A stretch of DNA of 64,000 nucleotides from Alphaproteobacteria bacterium (GCA_947474645.1 CANJJD010000006.1:1-64000), one strand, 5' to 3'; shown: positions 29,559 through 38,790, counted from the stretch's first letter. A program made the numbers and translations. The notes: generated by a model not told the origin, from the sequence alone.

Positions 29559-30605
29559 ATGGCATGGCGCATGGGCCGCGCCGCCTTCTGGCGTCTGGCT
29601 GTCATCAATCTTCTGGTCGCGGCGGGGATTATCGCCCTGTTGCCCAAAGAGCTGAACCTGCTGCTGCAGGAGGGTGACGGCATTGCCATGCCGCCGGTGC
29701 CGACGAAGCCCATGATCGCGCTGATCCTGTGCCTGCCGGTGGGATGGATGGGCCGGCTGCGCCTGCATGATGTCGGCAAGAGCGGCTGGCACGCCTGGAT
29801 GCCCTTTCTTGCCTTTGCCTGTTTCACCACGGTCCAGGCGATCGCCGCGCCGATGATGCTGAAATACGCGCTGTGGGCGCAGCGCACTGGCGACAGCGCC
29901 ATGCCCGCCCAGGCCGGCATGGTGGGCATGATCGCGCTGTGGCTCTGTGGGTTGTTGCTGGCGGCCGGCACCTTGCGCACGCTGTTTCTGTGGCTGCAGC
30001 CGAGCGAGATACAGGACAATCGCCACGGCCCCGCGCCCGTTTCAGCGCAGCAGCCCGATATTGCGCCGGGGAAACTTCCGCAATTTGGCAGGCTGGGCCG
30101 GCTGCCATTCTGGATCATCGTGGCGGTCAATTACGCGGCCTTCCGCCTGCTGAACGGCCAGGTGCAGATCCTGCAGGAACTGGTGATCCTGTGCTACCTG
30201 CCCAGCTTCGCGGCGGCTGTTTTGCGGCTGCATGATACCGGCCGCACGGCGGCGCCGGCGGCGGTCGCCTTCGCCATTAGCGCCATCGAGCCGTTTCTCG
30301 AAGGCCCCCTCAAGCAATGGGCGCTGCAGACTTTCGCGCCGGATGGCCTGCTGGGCGGTTTCTTTGCCGGCAATGCCACCGTCATCGTGGCGAATATCGC
30401 CACCTTCTATTTGATGTTCCTGTGCTGGCAGCCAAGCGAGCCCGACACCAACCGCTATGGCACAGGGCCGGCGGACGCAGCCATCGACGATTTTGTCGCG
30501 CAAAATGCGATGCAGGCTCCAGACCGACCCGCATCACAGGCCTATGCCGCCAAGCCGGCGACACGCAGCGCCGCACAAAGAAGCTTCGGCAAGCGCGCGC
30601 ACTGA
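29559..30605 (+). CDS. Membrane protein with two tandem DUF805-like units
   Basis: The 348-residue protein is made of two similar halves. Each has an FW motif near the start (GRAAFWRL; GRLPFWII), several membrane helices, the DUF805 motif RLHDxGk/r (RLHDVGKSGW near 70; RLHDTGRT near 227) and an ending like PSEIQDNRHGPAP or PSEPDTNRYGTGP. The second RLHD motif has lost the SGW. DUF805 proteins are normally single units of about 120 residues with unknown function, so this is an internal duplication. The gene lies six bases after the sigma-54 regulator and is probably cotranscribed. Confidence 0.82.
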   Translation: MAWRMGRAAFWRLAVINLLVAAGIIALLPKELNLLLQEGDGIAMPPVPTKPMIALILCLPVGWMGRLRLHDVGKSGWHAWMPFLAFACFTTVQAIAAPMMLKYALWAQRTGDSAMPAQAGMVGMIALWLCGLLLAAGTLRTLFLWLQPSEIQDNRHGPAPVSAQQPDIAPGKLPQFGRLGRLPFWIIVAVNYAAFRLLNGQVQILQELVILCYLPSFAAAVLRLHDTGRTAAPAAVAFAISAIEPFLEGPLKQWALQTFAPDGLLGGFFAGNATVIVANIATFYLMFLCWQPSEPDTNRYGTGPADAAIDDFVAQNAMQAPDRPASQAYAAKPATRSAAQRSFGKRAH

Positions 30606-30625
30606 TTTACCTTCTCTATCGTCGG

Positions 30626-30661
30626 AAAAGGCCCTTGTTTCGCAGCAGGGGCCTTTTCTTT
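30626..30661 (+). terminator. Rho-independent terminator
   Basis: AAAAGGCCC (30626-30634) pairs with GGGCCTTTT (30648-30656), followed by CTTTTC. It lies 20 bases after the DUF805 gene. The A/T flanks make it potentially bidirectional, also serving the convergent gapR transcript. Confidence 0.85.
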
Positions 30662-30711
30662 TCGATGCCTGCGCCTAAGCGCGGGTTGTTGAGGCGCGCG
30701 CGGGCAGGCGC

Positions 30712-30954
30712 TTAACGCATATCCATCGCGGTGAGATAAAGATCTAGCATGGCTTCCTGTTCCTGGAAGTCCGCCTTGTCCAATTTCCGCATGCGGATCA
30801 CCTGGCGCATGATCTTGGTGTCAAAGCCGGTGCCCTTGGCCTCGGAATAGACTTCGCGAATGTCCGCGGACAAAGCGGCGCGCTCTTCCTCCAGCCGCTC
30901 GATGCGGTTGACGAAGGTTTTGAGCTGGTCTTTGGCAAAGCCGGATTTGGCCAT
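30712..30954 (-). CDS. gapR: GapR family DNA-binding protein (DUF2312)
   Basis: The 80-residue protein has the pattern of Caulobacter GapR: LKTFVNRIERLEEERAALS, then EVYSEAKGTGFDTKIMRQVI, RMRKLDK and the closing LDLYLTAM. GapR is a nucleoid-associated protein that encircles overtwisted AT-rich DNA ahead of replication and transcription forks. It is essential or nearly so in Caulobacter. It is in a tail-to-head arrangement with the N-formylglutamate amidohydrolase gene (65 bases upstream). Confidence 0.93.
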   Translation of the reverse strand: MAKSGFAKDQLKTFVNRIERLEEERAALSADIREVYSEAKGTGFDTKIMRQVIRMRKLDKADFQEQEAMLDLYLTAMDMR

Positions 30955-31019
30955 CAGGGGAACTCGGGTTTTGTGAAAAGCGGCGGACCCTACAGCGGCG
31001 GCGCAAAGCGGCGCAACGC

Positions 31020-31751
31020 TTATTTGCCCATATCCACCAGTGCCGCATCTATGATGCCTTTCAGGCGCAACGCAAAGTCTTGTGCCGCCGCGCCGGTGGC
31101 GATCAAGTCCTGCCGCATTTCAATCAGCACATGCGGCAACCCGCGCAATGTGCCATGGATATTCAGCGTGTCGCCGTCCAGCGCGCCGGTATAGGGCTCA
31201 TTGTCGCCGACCGTGAAACCGGCCTGTTCCAGCCGCGCCATCAGGGGCACCGCCAGCCGCGCATCGCGGTCATAGAGTACGCCCACTTCCCATATGCGCG
31301 GCGTCGTCTTCCAGCTGGGGGTGAAACTGTGCATGGAGAGGATCACCGCTTGCGGGCCGATGCGGTCGAGTTCGGCGGCGATGGCGGCATGATAGGGCGC
31401 GTGATACGCCGCGATGCGCCGCGCCACTTCGCCCGCATCGGCGTCGCGATTGCCCGGAATGATACTGCCGTCCGACAGCTTCATCACCAGGGTGGGATCG
31501 TCCGCCCCCCGGTTGAGGTCGATCAGGAGCCGCGACCAGCGCCCCAGCAAGGCCGGCGCGCCCCAGGCCAAGGCCAGGGCGCGCGTCACCGCCGCCGCCC
31601 CGATGTCATAGGCGATGTGGGTCTGAAACAGGCCTTGGTCCAGGCCCAGCGAACCAGCCTCCGGCGGCAGGGCGTTGGAGGCATGATCGCACAGCAGCAA
31701 AATCGGGCTGCTTTTCGTGCCGGGTATAGCCTCAAAGGCGTTTTCGCTCAT
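31020..31751 (-). CDS. N-formylglutamate amidohydrolase-family protein
   Basis: The 243-residue cytosolic protein has the FGase-family signature: LLLCDHASNALP, then THIAYDIGAAAVT, LIDLNRGADDPTL and a later LSMHSFTP, HVLIEMRQDLI. Family members hydrolyse N-formyl amino acids, although many alphaproteobacterial members next to gapR are unassigned. It is likely cotranscribed with gapR. The DUF1036-pyk pair diverges 65 bases away, so the intergenic region 31752-31816 should hold both promoters. Confidence 0.92.
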   Translation of the reverse strand: MSENAFEAIPGTKSSPILLLCDHASNALPPEAGSLGLDQGLFQTHIAYDIGAAAVTRALALAWGAPALLGRWSRLLIDLNRGADDPTLVMKLSDGSIIPGNRDADAGEVARRIAAYHAPYHAAIAAELDRIGPQAVILSMHSFTPSWKTTPRIWEVGVLYDRDARLAVPLMARLEQAGFTVGDNEPYTGALDGDTLNIHGTLRGLPHVLIEMRQDLIATGAAAQDFALRLKGIIDAALVDMGK

Positions 31752-31816
31752 GCGGTTGCCATATAGGATCGGGAAGCGTTGACGGCCAAGTACTTTCGGG
31801 CCAAACCGGAACCACC

Positions 31817-32215
31817 ATGCGTCGCACGACCCTTCTCCTGGCGGTGACTTTGGGCTTGTTGACCGGGCCCGCGCATGCCGCTTTCAATGTCTGCAACAAG
31901 ACCGGCCAGCCGGTACGCACCGCCATCGGCCGCTTCGACGGCACCAACTGGACCAGCGAAGGCTGGTGGACGATTAGTCCCAAAAGCTGCACCGCCCTGC
32001 TGACCGGGCCGCTGCAGGGACGCTTCTATTATCTCTATGCCAGCGACGGCGCCGCCGGAACCTGGGAAGGCAAGACGCGCTTCTGTGTCGCCCCCGAAAA
32101 ACGCTTCCGCGCGGCAAAACGCGGCGGTTGCGCCAAACAGGGCTTCGACACCAGGGGCTTCTTTGAAGTGGATACGGGCAAGAAGCCCGACTGGACACAG
32201 ACTCTCTCTAACTAG
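31817..32215 (+). CDS. DUF1036 family secreted protein
   Basis: The 132-residue exported protein has a signal peptide (TTLLLAVTLGLLTGPAHA). The DUF1036 core follows: FNVCNKTGQPVRTAIG, SEGWWTISPKSCTALL and a Cys-rich end (RFCVAP, KRGGCAKQGFDTRGFFEVD). Function unknown. It lies eight bases before pyk, an association seen across alphaproteobacteria. Confidence 0.93.
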   Translation: MRRTTLLLAVTLGLLTGPAHAAFNVCNKTGQPVRTAIGRFDGTNWTSEGWWTISPKSCTALLTGPLQGRFYYLYASDGAAGTWEGKTRFCVAPEKRFRAAKRGGCAKQGFDTRGFFEVDTGKKPDWTQTLSN

Positions 32216-32223
32216 GATTTCCC

Positions 32224-33648
32224 ATGCGCCGCCGCAGAAAAACAAAAATCCTCGCGACCCTGGGCCCGGCCTCCAACACGCCCGCCATGATGCGGGCGCT
32301 GTTCGATGCTGGCGTGGACATCTTCCGCATCAATATGAGCCATACCAGCCACGAAATGCTGACCAAGATGCATGGCGACCTGCGCGCGCTGAGCGAGGAA
32401 GTGGGCCGGCCGGTCGGCATCCTGTGCGACCTGCAGGGCCCCAAGATCCGGCTGGGCAAATTGTGCGGCGGCCCGCGCATGCTGGTGGAGGGCGAACGCA
32501 TCAAGCTGGTGCTGGGCGAGACCAGCGACAAGCCCGAGGAAATTCCGATCCCGCATCCGGAAATCTTCCAGGCCATCAAGCAGAAGCATGCCCTGTTGAT
32601 CGATGACGGCAAGGTGCGGCTTCGCCTGCTGCGCAAGGCCGATACCTTTGCCGAGGCGGTGGTGGAAGTGGCGGGCGAGATCAAGGACCGCAAGGGCGTG
32701 AACATGCCCGACACCCTGCTGCCCATGTCGGCCATGACGCCCAAGGACCGCGCCGACCTGGACGCGGCGCTGGAACTGGGTGTGGACTGGATCGCGCTGA
32801 GCTTCGTGCAGCGGCCCGAAGACGTGGCGGAATTGAAGAAGATCGTGCAGGGCCGCGCCGGCGTCCTGGCCAAGATCGAAAAGCCCAAGGCGCTGGCCTC
32901 GCTGGACGGCATCATCGAGCTGGCCGACGCGCTGATGGTGGCGCGCGGCGACCTGGGCGTGGAAATGCCGCTGGAACGCGTGCCGGGCCTGCAGAAGCAG
33001 ATTACCCGCGCCGCCCGCCGCGCCGGCAAGCCGGTGGTGGTGGCAACCCAGATGCTGGAATCCATGATCAATGCGCCCATGCCCACCCGCGCCGAAGTGT
33101 CGGACGTGGCTACGGCAGTGTTCGACGGCGCCGACGCGGTGATGCTGTCGGCGGAATCGGCGTCAGGCTCCTGGCCCGTCGAAGCGGTGCAGACCATGGA
33201 CCGCATCGCCTGCTCGGTGGAGGATGACGAGCTTTATCACTCCATCATCGAAGCCCAGCGCGGGGCGCCGGAAAAAACCACGCCCGACGCCATCATGGCG
33301 GCGGTGCATGAAGTGACCCAGACCATCGAGGCCCGCGCCATCGTGTGCTGGACCAAGTCGGGCCTTACCGCCATGCGCGCGGCGCGCGAACGCTCCACCG
33401 CGCCGATCATCGCGCCCACCCCAAGCCTGGAAACCGCGCGGCGGCTGTCCCTGGTGTGGGGCGTCCACAGCGTCATCACCGAGGATATCCGCGACTTTGA
33501 CGACATGGTGAAGCGCGCCAGCCAGATCGCCCGCCAGGAAGGCTTCGCCCAGGCCGGCGAGCGCATCGTCATCACCGCCGGCGTGCCACTGGGCACCACG
33601 GGGGCCACCAACATGCTGCGGGTAGCGTTCGTGACGGATGAGAACTGA
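32224..33648 (+). CDS. pyk: Pyruvate kinase
   Basis: It makes ATP and pyruvate from phosphoenolpyruvate. The 474-residue protein has TKILATLGPASNTPAMM, FRINMSHTSHE and LCDLQGPKIRLG, then the K-containing active site region VLAKIEKPKALASLDGII. MVARGDLGVEMPLERV and VATQMLESMINAPMPTRAE follow, then a C-terminal regulatory-type domain. Length is standard. It lies eight bases after the DUF1036 gene and is followed by a palindromic repeat. Confidence 0.98.
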   Translation: MRRRRKTKILATLGPASNTPAMMRALFDAGVDIFRINMSHTSHEMLTKMHGDLRALSEEVGRPVGILCDLQGPKIRLGKLCGGPRMLVEGERIKLVLGETSDKPEEIPIPHPEIFQAIKQKHALLIDDGKVRLRLLRKADTFAEAVVEVAGEIKDRKGVNMPDTLLPMSAMTPKDRADLDAALELGVDWIALSFVQRPEDVAELKKIVQGRAGVLAKIEKPKALASLDGIIELADALMVARGDLGVEMPLERVPGLQKQITRAARRAGKPVVVATQMLESMINAPMPTRAEVSDVATAVFDGADAVMLSAESASGSWPVEAVQTMDRIACSVEDDELYHSIIEAQRGAPEKTTPDAIMAAVHEVTQTIEARAIVCWTKSGLTAMRAARERSTAPIIAPTPSLETARRLSLVWGVHSVITEDIRDFDDMVKRASQIARQEGFAQAGERIVITAGVPLGTTGATNMLRVAFVTDEN

Positions 33649-33651
33649 GCT

Positions 33652-33718
33652 CTCACCCTTCGACAAGCTCAGGGTGAGGAGAACGCAATTCCTCATGCTG
33701 AGCCCGTCGAAGCATGAG
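33652..33718. repeat. Bipartite palindromic repeat, copy B
   Basis: It has the same two-part architecture as copy A in inverse order: CTCACCCTTCGACAAG + CTCAGGGTGAGG (33652-33679), then CCTCATGCTGAG + CCCGTCGAAGCATGAG (33691-33718, with one mismatch CC for CT in the core). It starts three bases after the pyk stop and lies between convergent genes, where the hairpins could act as a two-way terminator. Confidence 0.9.
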
Positions 33719-33723
33719 ATCGT

Positions 33724-34128
33724 TTAGCTCGTCAGTTCGCAGCCCGGCATCTTGAAATCGTCGGCCACCCGCTGCGGCGTGTAGATGAACTTGCGGCCGA
33801 TGCTGAGATATTTCTGGCTGCGCGTGTCATGCGCCAACATCTTGTAAAGATCGGTGCGGGGCCAGAACTGGCCGCCCACCGTTTCCACGCCCAACGTCAG
33901 AATGTCGCCGCTCAGCTTCCAGCGCCCTTCCTGGATGTTGTCCGACGGTTTGCCCTTGAGACAGACGCGGTATTCGCCGCGCCAGGTGCCGTCGGCGCGC
34001 ATGCGGTCGATATACATGGCGGATTTGTCGTCCGGCTGGCCATGCCCGAACCAGGTGCCGACCATGTAGGACGGCGCCGCTTGCGCGTGTGCCGCCATGA
34101 GCAGGAAGGCGGCTAGCAGCCAGCGCAT
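33724..34128 (-). CDS. Small secreted protein, unknown function
   Basis: The 134-residue protein has a signal peptide (MRWLLAAFLLMAAHAQAA). A single small domain follows with a YMVGTWFGHGQPDDKSAMYI opening, TWRGEYRVCLKGK and EGRWKLSGDILTL strands, and one Cys pair near the ends (YRVCLKG, MPGCELTS). The layout resembles lipocalin-like or DUF-type eight-strand domains. No family is claimed. ATG 34128 is chosen because it starts the signal peptide. It lies two bases after the TPR gene and shares its transcript. Confidence 0.75.
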   Translation of the reverse strand: MRWLLAAFLLMAAHAQAAPSYMVGTWFGHGQPDDKSAMYIDRMRADGTWRGEYRVCLKGKPSDNIQEGRWKLSGDILTLGVETVGGQFWPRTDLYKMLAHDTRSQKYLSIGRKFIYTPQRVADDFKMPGCELTS

Positions 34129-34130
34129 CC

Positions 34131-34682
34131 TCAGATATCCCGCCCCTCGACGCTCTGGGTTAGTTCGCGAATCTTGTGATCGGCGCCTTCCAGTTGCGGG
34201 TCCACTTCCAGGGCGCGGCGATAGAGCTTCAAGGCGCCTGCCTTGTCGCCATACTCCTGCAACATGTCGCCCAATTCGTTCAGGGCGTTGAAATGGCGCG
34301 GATTGAGCAGCACCACCTTTTGCAAGCTGACCAGCGCGGCGGTGTCGTCGCCCGCCGCCCGCTCCATCCCGGCACGGGCATGCCAACCTTCGGCATAATT
34401 GGGGGCGATGGCGGTGACCGCCTCCAGCAACTTCTTGGCGGTCTTCTGGTCGGAAACAGCCAGGGCCGCGCTAGCACGCATCATCAGCAGGTCCACGCTG
34501 GGACTGCCCGAAGCGCGGAACAGGGCGATCAGCTTCTGCTCGATGGGATGGGCGTCCTCGGCGCGCTCGGCCTTCTTCAACTGCGCGAAAAGCTGACCCT
34601 CGCTGGCCGCGCTGGGTGCCGGCGGCGCCGCCAGGGCGGCACCGGAAAAAAGCAGCAGAGACAGGACAAGCGCGGATCGCAT
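34131..34682 (-). CDS. Secreted tetratricopeptide-repeat protein
   Basis: The 183-residue protein has a signal peptide (ALVLSLLLFSGAALAAPP) and about three TPR units, including NYAEGWHARAGMERAAGDDT, ALVSLQKVVLLNPRHFNAL and NELGDMLQEYGDKAGALKLY. TPR proteins of this size serve as periplasmic scaffolds. The partner is unknown. It is cotranscribed with the small secreted protein that follows. Confidence 0.85.
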   Translation of the reverse strand: MRSALVLSLLLFSGAALAAPPAPSAASEGQLFAQLKKAERAEDAHPIEQKLIALFRASGSPSVDLLMMRASAALAVSDQKTAKKLLEAVTAIAPNYAEGWHARAGMERAAGDDTAALVSLQKVVLLNPRHFNALNELGDMLQEYGDKAGALKLYRRALEVDPQLEGADHKIRELTQSVEGRDI

Positions 34683-34857
34683 AGGGCCAGCCTAATGCGA
34701 CTTTGTGGCCAATTCCAGATTAGAGCAGGCGGAAAGACCTGTCCGCCGTTCGCCGTGAGGCCGATAAGCAAAAGCTCCAGTGGAGCTTTTGCTGGCCGAA
34801 CGCGGCCGTTGTCCATACGCTGCCGCTAAGGACCTTTCGCAGGTCCACCGGACCTGC
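34683..34857. other. Intergenic region with two perfect palindromes
   Basis: Two exact inverted repeats lie between glcF and the TPR gene. AGCAAAAGCTCCA (34767-34779) pairs with TGGAGCTTTTGCT (34781-34793). GCAGGTCC (34839-34846) pairs with GGACCTGC (34850-34857), which touches the glcF stop. Neither is followed by a long T tract. The second could still be part of glcF termination; the first may be a regulatory site or a repeat remnant. Confidence 0.5.
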
Positions 34858-36129
34858 TCACGCCTTGGGATTCTCCCAAGGCGCCGCTCCTCCGCCCTCT
34901 GCCCAATCCAGCAGTTCCGCCAGATGCAGGATGGGTTGCAGCCTGCCCGCCCCCGCCGCCAGATGCTGCAGGCAGCCGATATTGCCCGACACGAGCACAT
35001 CGGGTTCCGCGGCGGCGATGTTGCCGAGCTTGCGCGCCCGCAACTGGCCGGACAGTTCGGGCTGCAGGATGGAATAGGTGCCGGCCGAGCCGCAGCACAG
35101 ATGGCTCTCGGCAAAGGGCGTGACGATGAAGCCTGCCGCTTCCAGCATCGCCTCGCCCACCCCGTTCAGCTTCAGGCTGTTCTGCAACGAGCAGGCGGGA
35201 TGATAGGCGACGCGCAAGGCCTGCGGCGGTGTCACGGTCACAGGGGTGCACAGTTCGGCAAAGTCGTAGGCTGCGGCGGCGAACCGGGCAGCGCGCGGCT
35301 CCCAGACGGGATCGCCGGCGAATTGGTGGGCATAGTCCTTCAATTGCGAGGAACAGCCGGTGGCGGTGATCAACACGCCGTCATACTGGCCCTGTTCGTA
35401 AGCGATAATCGCCTGCTTGGCCCATTCGCGCGCGTCATGCTCGCGGCCCATGTGATGGGGCAGCGCGCCGCAGCAGCCTGCCCCATCCAGCGCCACCAGC
35501 TCGATGCCGCGCCGCGCCAGCACCCGGCCCACTGCGCCGTCAATCTGCGGCGCCAGCGCGCCCTGCACACAGCCGGGCATGATGGCGATGCGCTGTTTCA
35601 CCACCGCGGGCTTGGGGAAATGAATCGGCTCCGGGCCTTGCGGCCTGGCGGAAAGGCCGATGCGCGCCATGGCACCCAGCCGGCCGGGCATCAGCATCAC
35701 GACGGGCGCGCCGATCTTCGCCAGCAGTAGGCCGATGCGCACCAGCGCCGGCCGGGTCATCACCTTGGCGATGGTCCAGCGCAGGATCCGCTCGCCCAGC
35801 GGGCGGGTGTAATGATCCTGGATATGGGTCCGCGCCTGGTCCACCAGCCGCTGGTAATTGACGCTGGAGGGGCAGGCCGTCTTGCAGTTCAGGCAGGACA
35901 GGCAGCGGTCGATGTGATGCACCTGTTCCTTGGTCGGGGCGCCGCCCTTTTCCAGCATCTCCTTCATCAGCACGATGCGGCCACGCGGGCTGTCGCGTTC
36001 ATCGCCCAGCAGCACATAAGTGGGACAGGTGGCGGTGCAGATGCCGCAATGCACGCAGGACCGTACCGCCTTGGCGGCGGGGCCCACCTGCGGATCGGCC
36101 AGTTGTTCGGCGGTAAAATTGTATCTCAT
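34858..36129 (-). CDS. glcF: Glycolate oxidase iron-sulfur subunit
   Basis: The 423-residue protein has two 4Fe-4S motifs (SCVHCGICTATCPTY near 27 and RCLSCLNCKTACPSS near 77). Two CCG-type cysteine-rich domains follow (DGAGCCGALPHHMG and ESHLCCGSAGTYSI). It passes electrons from GlcD/GlcE flavin to the quinone pool. It is the last gene of glcDEF, 15 bases after glcE. Confidence 0.97.
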   Translation of the reverse strand: MRYNFTAEQLADPQVGPAAKAVRSCVHCGICTATCPTYVLLGDERDSPRGRIVLMKEMLEKGGAPTKEQVHHIDRCLSCLNCKTACPSSVNYQRLVDQARTHIQDHYTRPLGERILRWTIAKVMTRPALVRIGLLLAKIGAPVVMLMPGRLGAMARIGLSARPQGPEPIHFPKPAVVKQRIAIMPGCVQGALAPQIDGAVGRVLARRGIELVALDGAGCCGALPHHMGREHDAREWAKQAIIAYEQGQYDGVLITATGCSSQLKDYAHQFAGDPVWEPRAARFAAAAYDFAELCTPVTVTPPQALRVAYHPACSLQNSLKLNGVGEAMLEAAGFIVTPFAESHLCCGSAGTYSILQPELSGQLRARKLGNIAAAEPDVLVSGNIGCLQHLAAGAGRLQPILHLAELLDWAEGGGAAPWENPKA

Positions 36130-36144
36130 GGCGCTTTGTTCATT

Positions 36145-37281
36145 TTATAGGCGGCCCGGATTGAACAGGGACAAAGGATCAAAGGCGGCTTTCACGGCGC
36201 GGCCCAGCGCGGCCAGCGCGGGCGCTTGCGGCGCATAAAGGCCAAGCGCGGCGCGGGCATCGGACCCGGCGCGCAGCAGCATGGCCTGGCCCTTGAACGA
36301 AGCGGCGATGGCGCGGATGCGGGAGGCGTCGGACGGCGACGCCGCCAGCCAGATCACCCCGCCGGCCCAATCGCCCAGCCAGTGCTGCAAATTCAATTCC
36401 TTCGCCACGCGCGGCGCATCGGACGGGGCGATCATCACCCGCCACACATGCCCCGGCAGATCGGCGAACTTTTCACCGTTGCCGATGGAAGCAAAGGGGT
36501 CTTCGTCTATGCGGCTGGCAGTGTTGCCCAACAACCCATGCGCCATGGCCAGCTTTTCTTCCAGCGGCTTGGCCGCGCCTTCCAGCTTGATCAGCGCGGC
36601 GCCCTGTCCGGCATTCGGCATCATCGCGGCCGGCAGATAGGCCAGCCCCGCCGGCTCCAGCGCGCTGAGCGCGATCTTGCGCAAGGCGGCGAAGCCGATT
36701 TCCGGCGTCACATCGGACAGGCAGAGGGTGGCGGCGAATTGCGGCTTGGGAAAGACGCGGAAGGTCATCTCGGTCAGCACGCACAAGGTGCCGTGGGCGC
36801 CGCAGACCAGCTTGGGCAGGTCAAAGCCGGTGACGTTCTTGACCACCTTGGCGCCGCCGCGGAAATGCTCGCCCAGGCCGTTCACCGCCTGGAAGGCCAG
36901 CAGCGAATCCCGCGCACTGCCATGGCGCAGTCGCCCCGATCCGGAGGCGTCACACGATGCCGCGCCCGCCAGGGTGGCAACGCCATTGGAGCCCAAAAGC
37001 CGTGACCAGTCGGCGGGATCAAAGCCCAGCCGCTGGTTTTTTTGCGCCAGCACGGCCGTGATCTCGGCCAACGATGTCGAAGGCTGGGCGGTGACGATCA
37101 GTTCTTCCGGCTCATACTTGATGATGCCCGACAGGCCCGACACATCGAGTTGGGGCAGGTCGTTCATGGGCTTGCCCACGCTGCGGCGGGTGCCGCCGGC
37201 CACGATCTCGAACGGCGATTTGGCCTCGCGCGCGGCGCGCACGAAGTCCGTCACCTGTTCGGGATTGACCACTTTGCTCAT
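36145..37281 (-). CDS. glcE: Glycolate oxidase FAD-binding subunit
   Basis: The 378-residue protein has an FAD-binding type-4 (PCMH) domain (IVAGGTRRSVGKPMNDL, then GVATLAGAASCDASGSGRLR and VKNVTGFDLPKLVCGAHGTL). GlcE is the second flavoprotein needed with GlcD and GlcF for glycolate oxidation to glyoxylate. The start overlaps the glcD stop by one base. Confidence 0.96.
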   Translation of the reverse strand: MSKVVNPEQVTDFVRAAREAKSPFEIVAGGTRRSVGKPMNDLPQLDVSGLSGIIKYEPEELIVTAQPSTSLAEITAVLAQKNQRLGFDPADWSRLLGSNGVATLAGAASCDASGSGRLRHGSARDSLLAFQAVNGLGEHFRGGAKVVKNVTGFDLPKLVCGAHGTLCVLTEMTFRVFPKPQFAATLCLSDVTPEIGFAALRKIALSALEPAGLAYLPAAMMPNAGQGAALIKLEGAAKPLEEKLAMAHGLLGNTASRIDEDPFASIGNGEKFADLPGHVWRVMIAPSDAPRVAKELNLQHWLGDWAGGVIWLAASPSDASRIRAIAASFKGQAMLLRAGSDARAALGLYAPQAPALAALGRAVKAAFDPLSLFNPGRL

Positions 37282-38762
37282 CAGTAGCGCGGCAAATGCG
37301 GATGCGGCAGTTGGGCGCCATGGACATGAATATGGCCCTGCTCGACGCAGGCCGACAAGGTGGGAAACACCTTGCCCGGATTGAACAGGCCCTTTGTGTC
37401 AAAGGCGCATTTCACCCGGCCCTGCTGTTCCAGCTCGGCCGTGGTGAACATGTCCACCATCAGGTCGCGCTTTTCCACGCCCACGCCATGCTCGCCCGAC
37501 AGCACGCCGCCCACCTTGACGCACAGGCGCAATATGTCGGCGCCGAATTCCTCGGCGCGCTCGAACTCGCCCGGCTTCATGATGTCGAAGATGATCAGGG
37601 GATGCAGGTTGCCGTCGCCGGCATGAAACACGTTGCAGAAGCCCAGGCCATAATGCTCTGACAGCTTGGCGATCTCATCCAGAACATACGGCAAGGCATG
37701 GCGCGGAATGGTGCCATCCATGCAGATCATGTCGGGCGCCAGTTTGCCCATGGCGGCGAAAGCCGCCTTGCGGCCCGACCAGATGCGGGTGCGCTGTTTT
37801 TCGTCGGTGGCTTCCACCGTCTTGCCGCCACATTCGGCGACGATGGTGATGACGCGGCTGATGGCGTGGGAGACATCGGCCTCCACCCCATCGGCGTCGA
37901 TGATCAGGATGGCCTCGGCGCCCTTGGGATAGCCGGGCTGGTTGTAGCTTTCGATCGCTTCGGCGGCGCGGCCGTCCATGAATTCCATCGCGGCCGGCAC
38001 CACCCCGTCGGCGATGATGGCGGCGACGCAGGCGCCCGCTTCACTCACCGTGTCGAAACTGGCCATCAGGGTGCGGGTGACCGGGGCTTTCCGCAGAATC
38101 TTCACCACCACTTCCACCACGATGCCCAGCAGGCCTTCAGAGCCGGTAACCAGGCCAAGAAGATCGAGACCGCCCTGCGCGCCCGACTTGCCGCCGATGG
38201 TGACGATCTCGCCACCCGGCAGCACCAAGGTGACGCCCAGCAGGTTGTTGGTGGTCAGGCCATATTTCAGGCAATGCAGCCCGCCGGAATTTTCCGCCAC
38301 ATTGCCGCCGATGGTGCAGGCGACCTGGCTGGAGGGATCGGGCGCGTAATAGAAGCCGTTGGCTTCCACCGCCTTGGTGATGTTGAGGTTGGTGACGCCG
38401 GGCTCGACCACCACGCAGCCATTTTCGCAATCGATGTCGAGGATGCGCTTCATGCGCCCCATGCCGATCAGGATGCCGTCCTGGCGCGGCAGCGCGCCGC
38501 CGGAGAGCGAGGTGCCGGCGCCGCGCGGCACGATGGGCACGCCCTCGGCCTGCGCATATTTCAAGATCTCGCTGACCTGCTCGCGATTGGACGGCAGCAC
38601 GCAGACCAATGGCGTCTGGTGATAGGCGCTGAGCGCATCGGAATCGAAGGTGGCGAGGCCCGATTTATCTGCCACCACGCCATCGGGCACGATGGCTTGC
38701 AGCGCCGAAACGATTTCGGCGCGGCGGGCGACTATCTTGGAATCGGTCGGAGGAAGAAGCAT
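37281..38762 (-). CDS. glcD: Glycolate oxidase catalytic subunit (FAD-linked)
   Basis: The 493-residue flavoprotein starts with an FAD-binding type-4 domain: VPIVPRGAGTSLSGGALP, EPGVTNLNITKAVE, CTIGGNVAENSGGLHCLKYG. The FAD-linked oxidase C-terminal domain (about 240-480) includes FCNVFHAGDGNLHPLIIFD and GVLSGEHGVGVEKRDLM. Together with GlcE and GlcF it oxidises glycolate or D-lactate. First gene of the minus-strand operon; no glcC regulator is adjacent. Confidence 0.97.
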   Translation of the reverse strand: MLLPPTDSKIVARRAEIVSALQAIVPDGVVADKSGLATFDSDALSAYHQTPLVCVLPSNREQVSEILKYAQAEGVPIVPRGAGTSLSGGALPRQDGILIGMGRMKRILDIDCENGCVVVEPGVTNLNITKAVEANGFYYAPDPSSQVACTIGGNVAENSGGLHCLKYGLTTNNLLGVTLVLPGGEIVTIGGKSGAQGGLDLLGLVTGSEGLLGIVVEVVVKILRKAPVTRTLMASFDTVSEAGACVAAIIADGVVPAAMEFMDGRAAEAIESYNQPGYPKGAEAILIIDADGVEADVSHAISRVITIVAECGGKTVEATDEKQRTRIWSGRKAAFAAMGKLAPDMICMDGTIPRHALPYVLDEIAKLSEHYGLGFCNVFHAGDGNLHPLIIFDIMKPGEFERAEEFGADILRLCVKVGGVLSGEHGVGVEKRDLMVDMFTTAELEQQGRVKCAFDTKGLFNPGKVFPTLSACVEQGHIHVHGAQLPHPHLPRY

Positions 38763-38790
38763 GCGCCTGTCTTTCGGGGCGCAGTATCGC

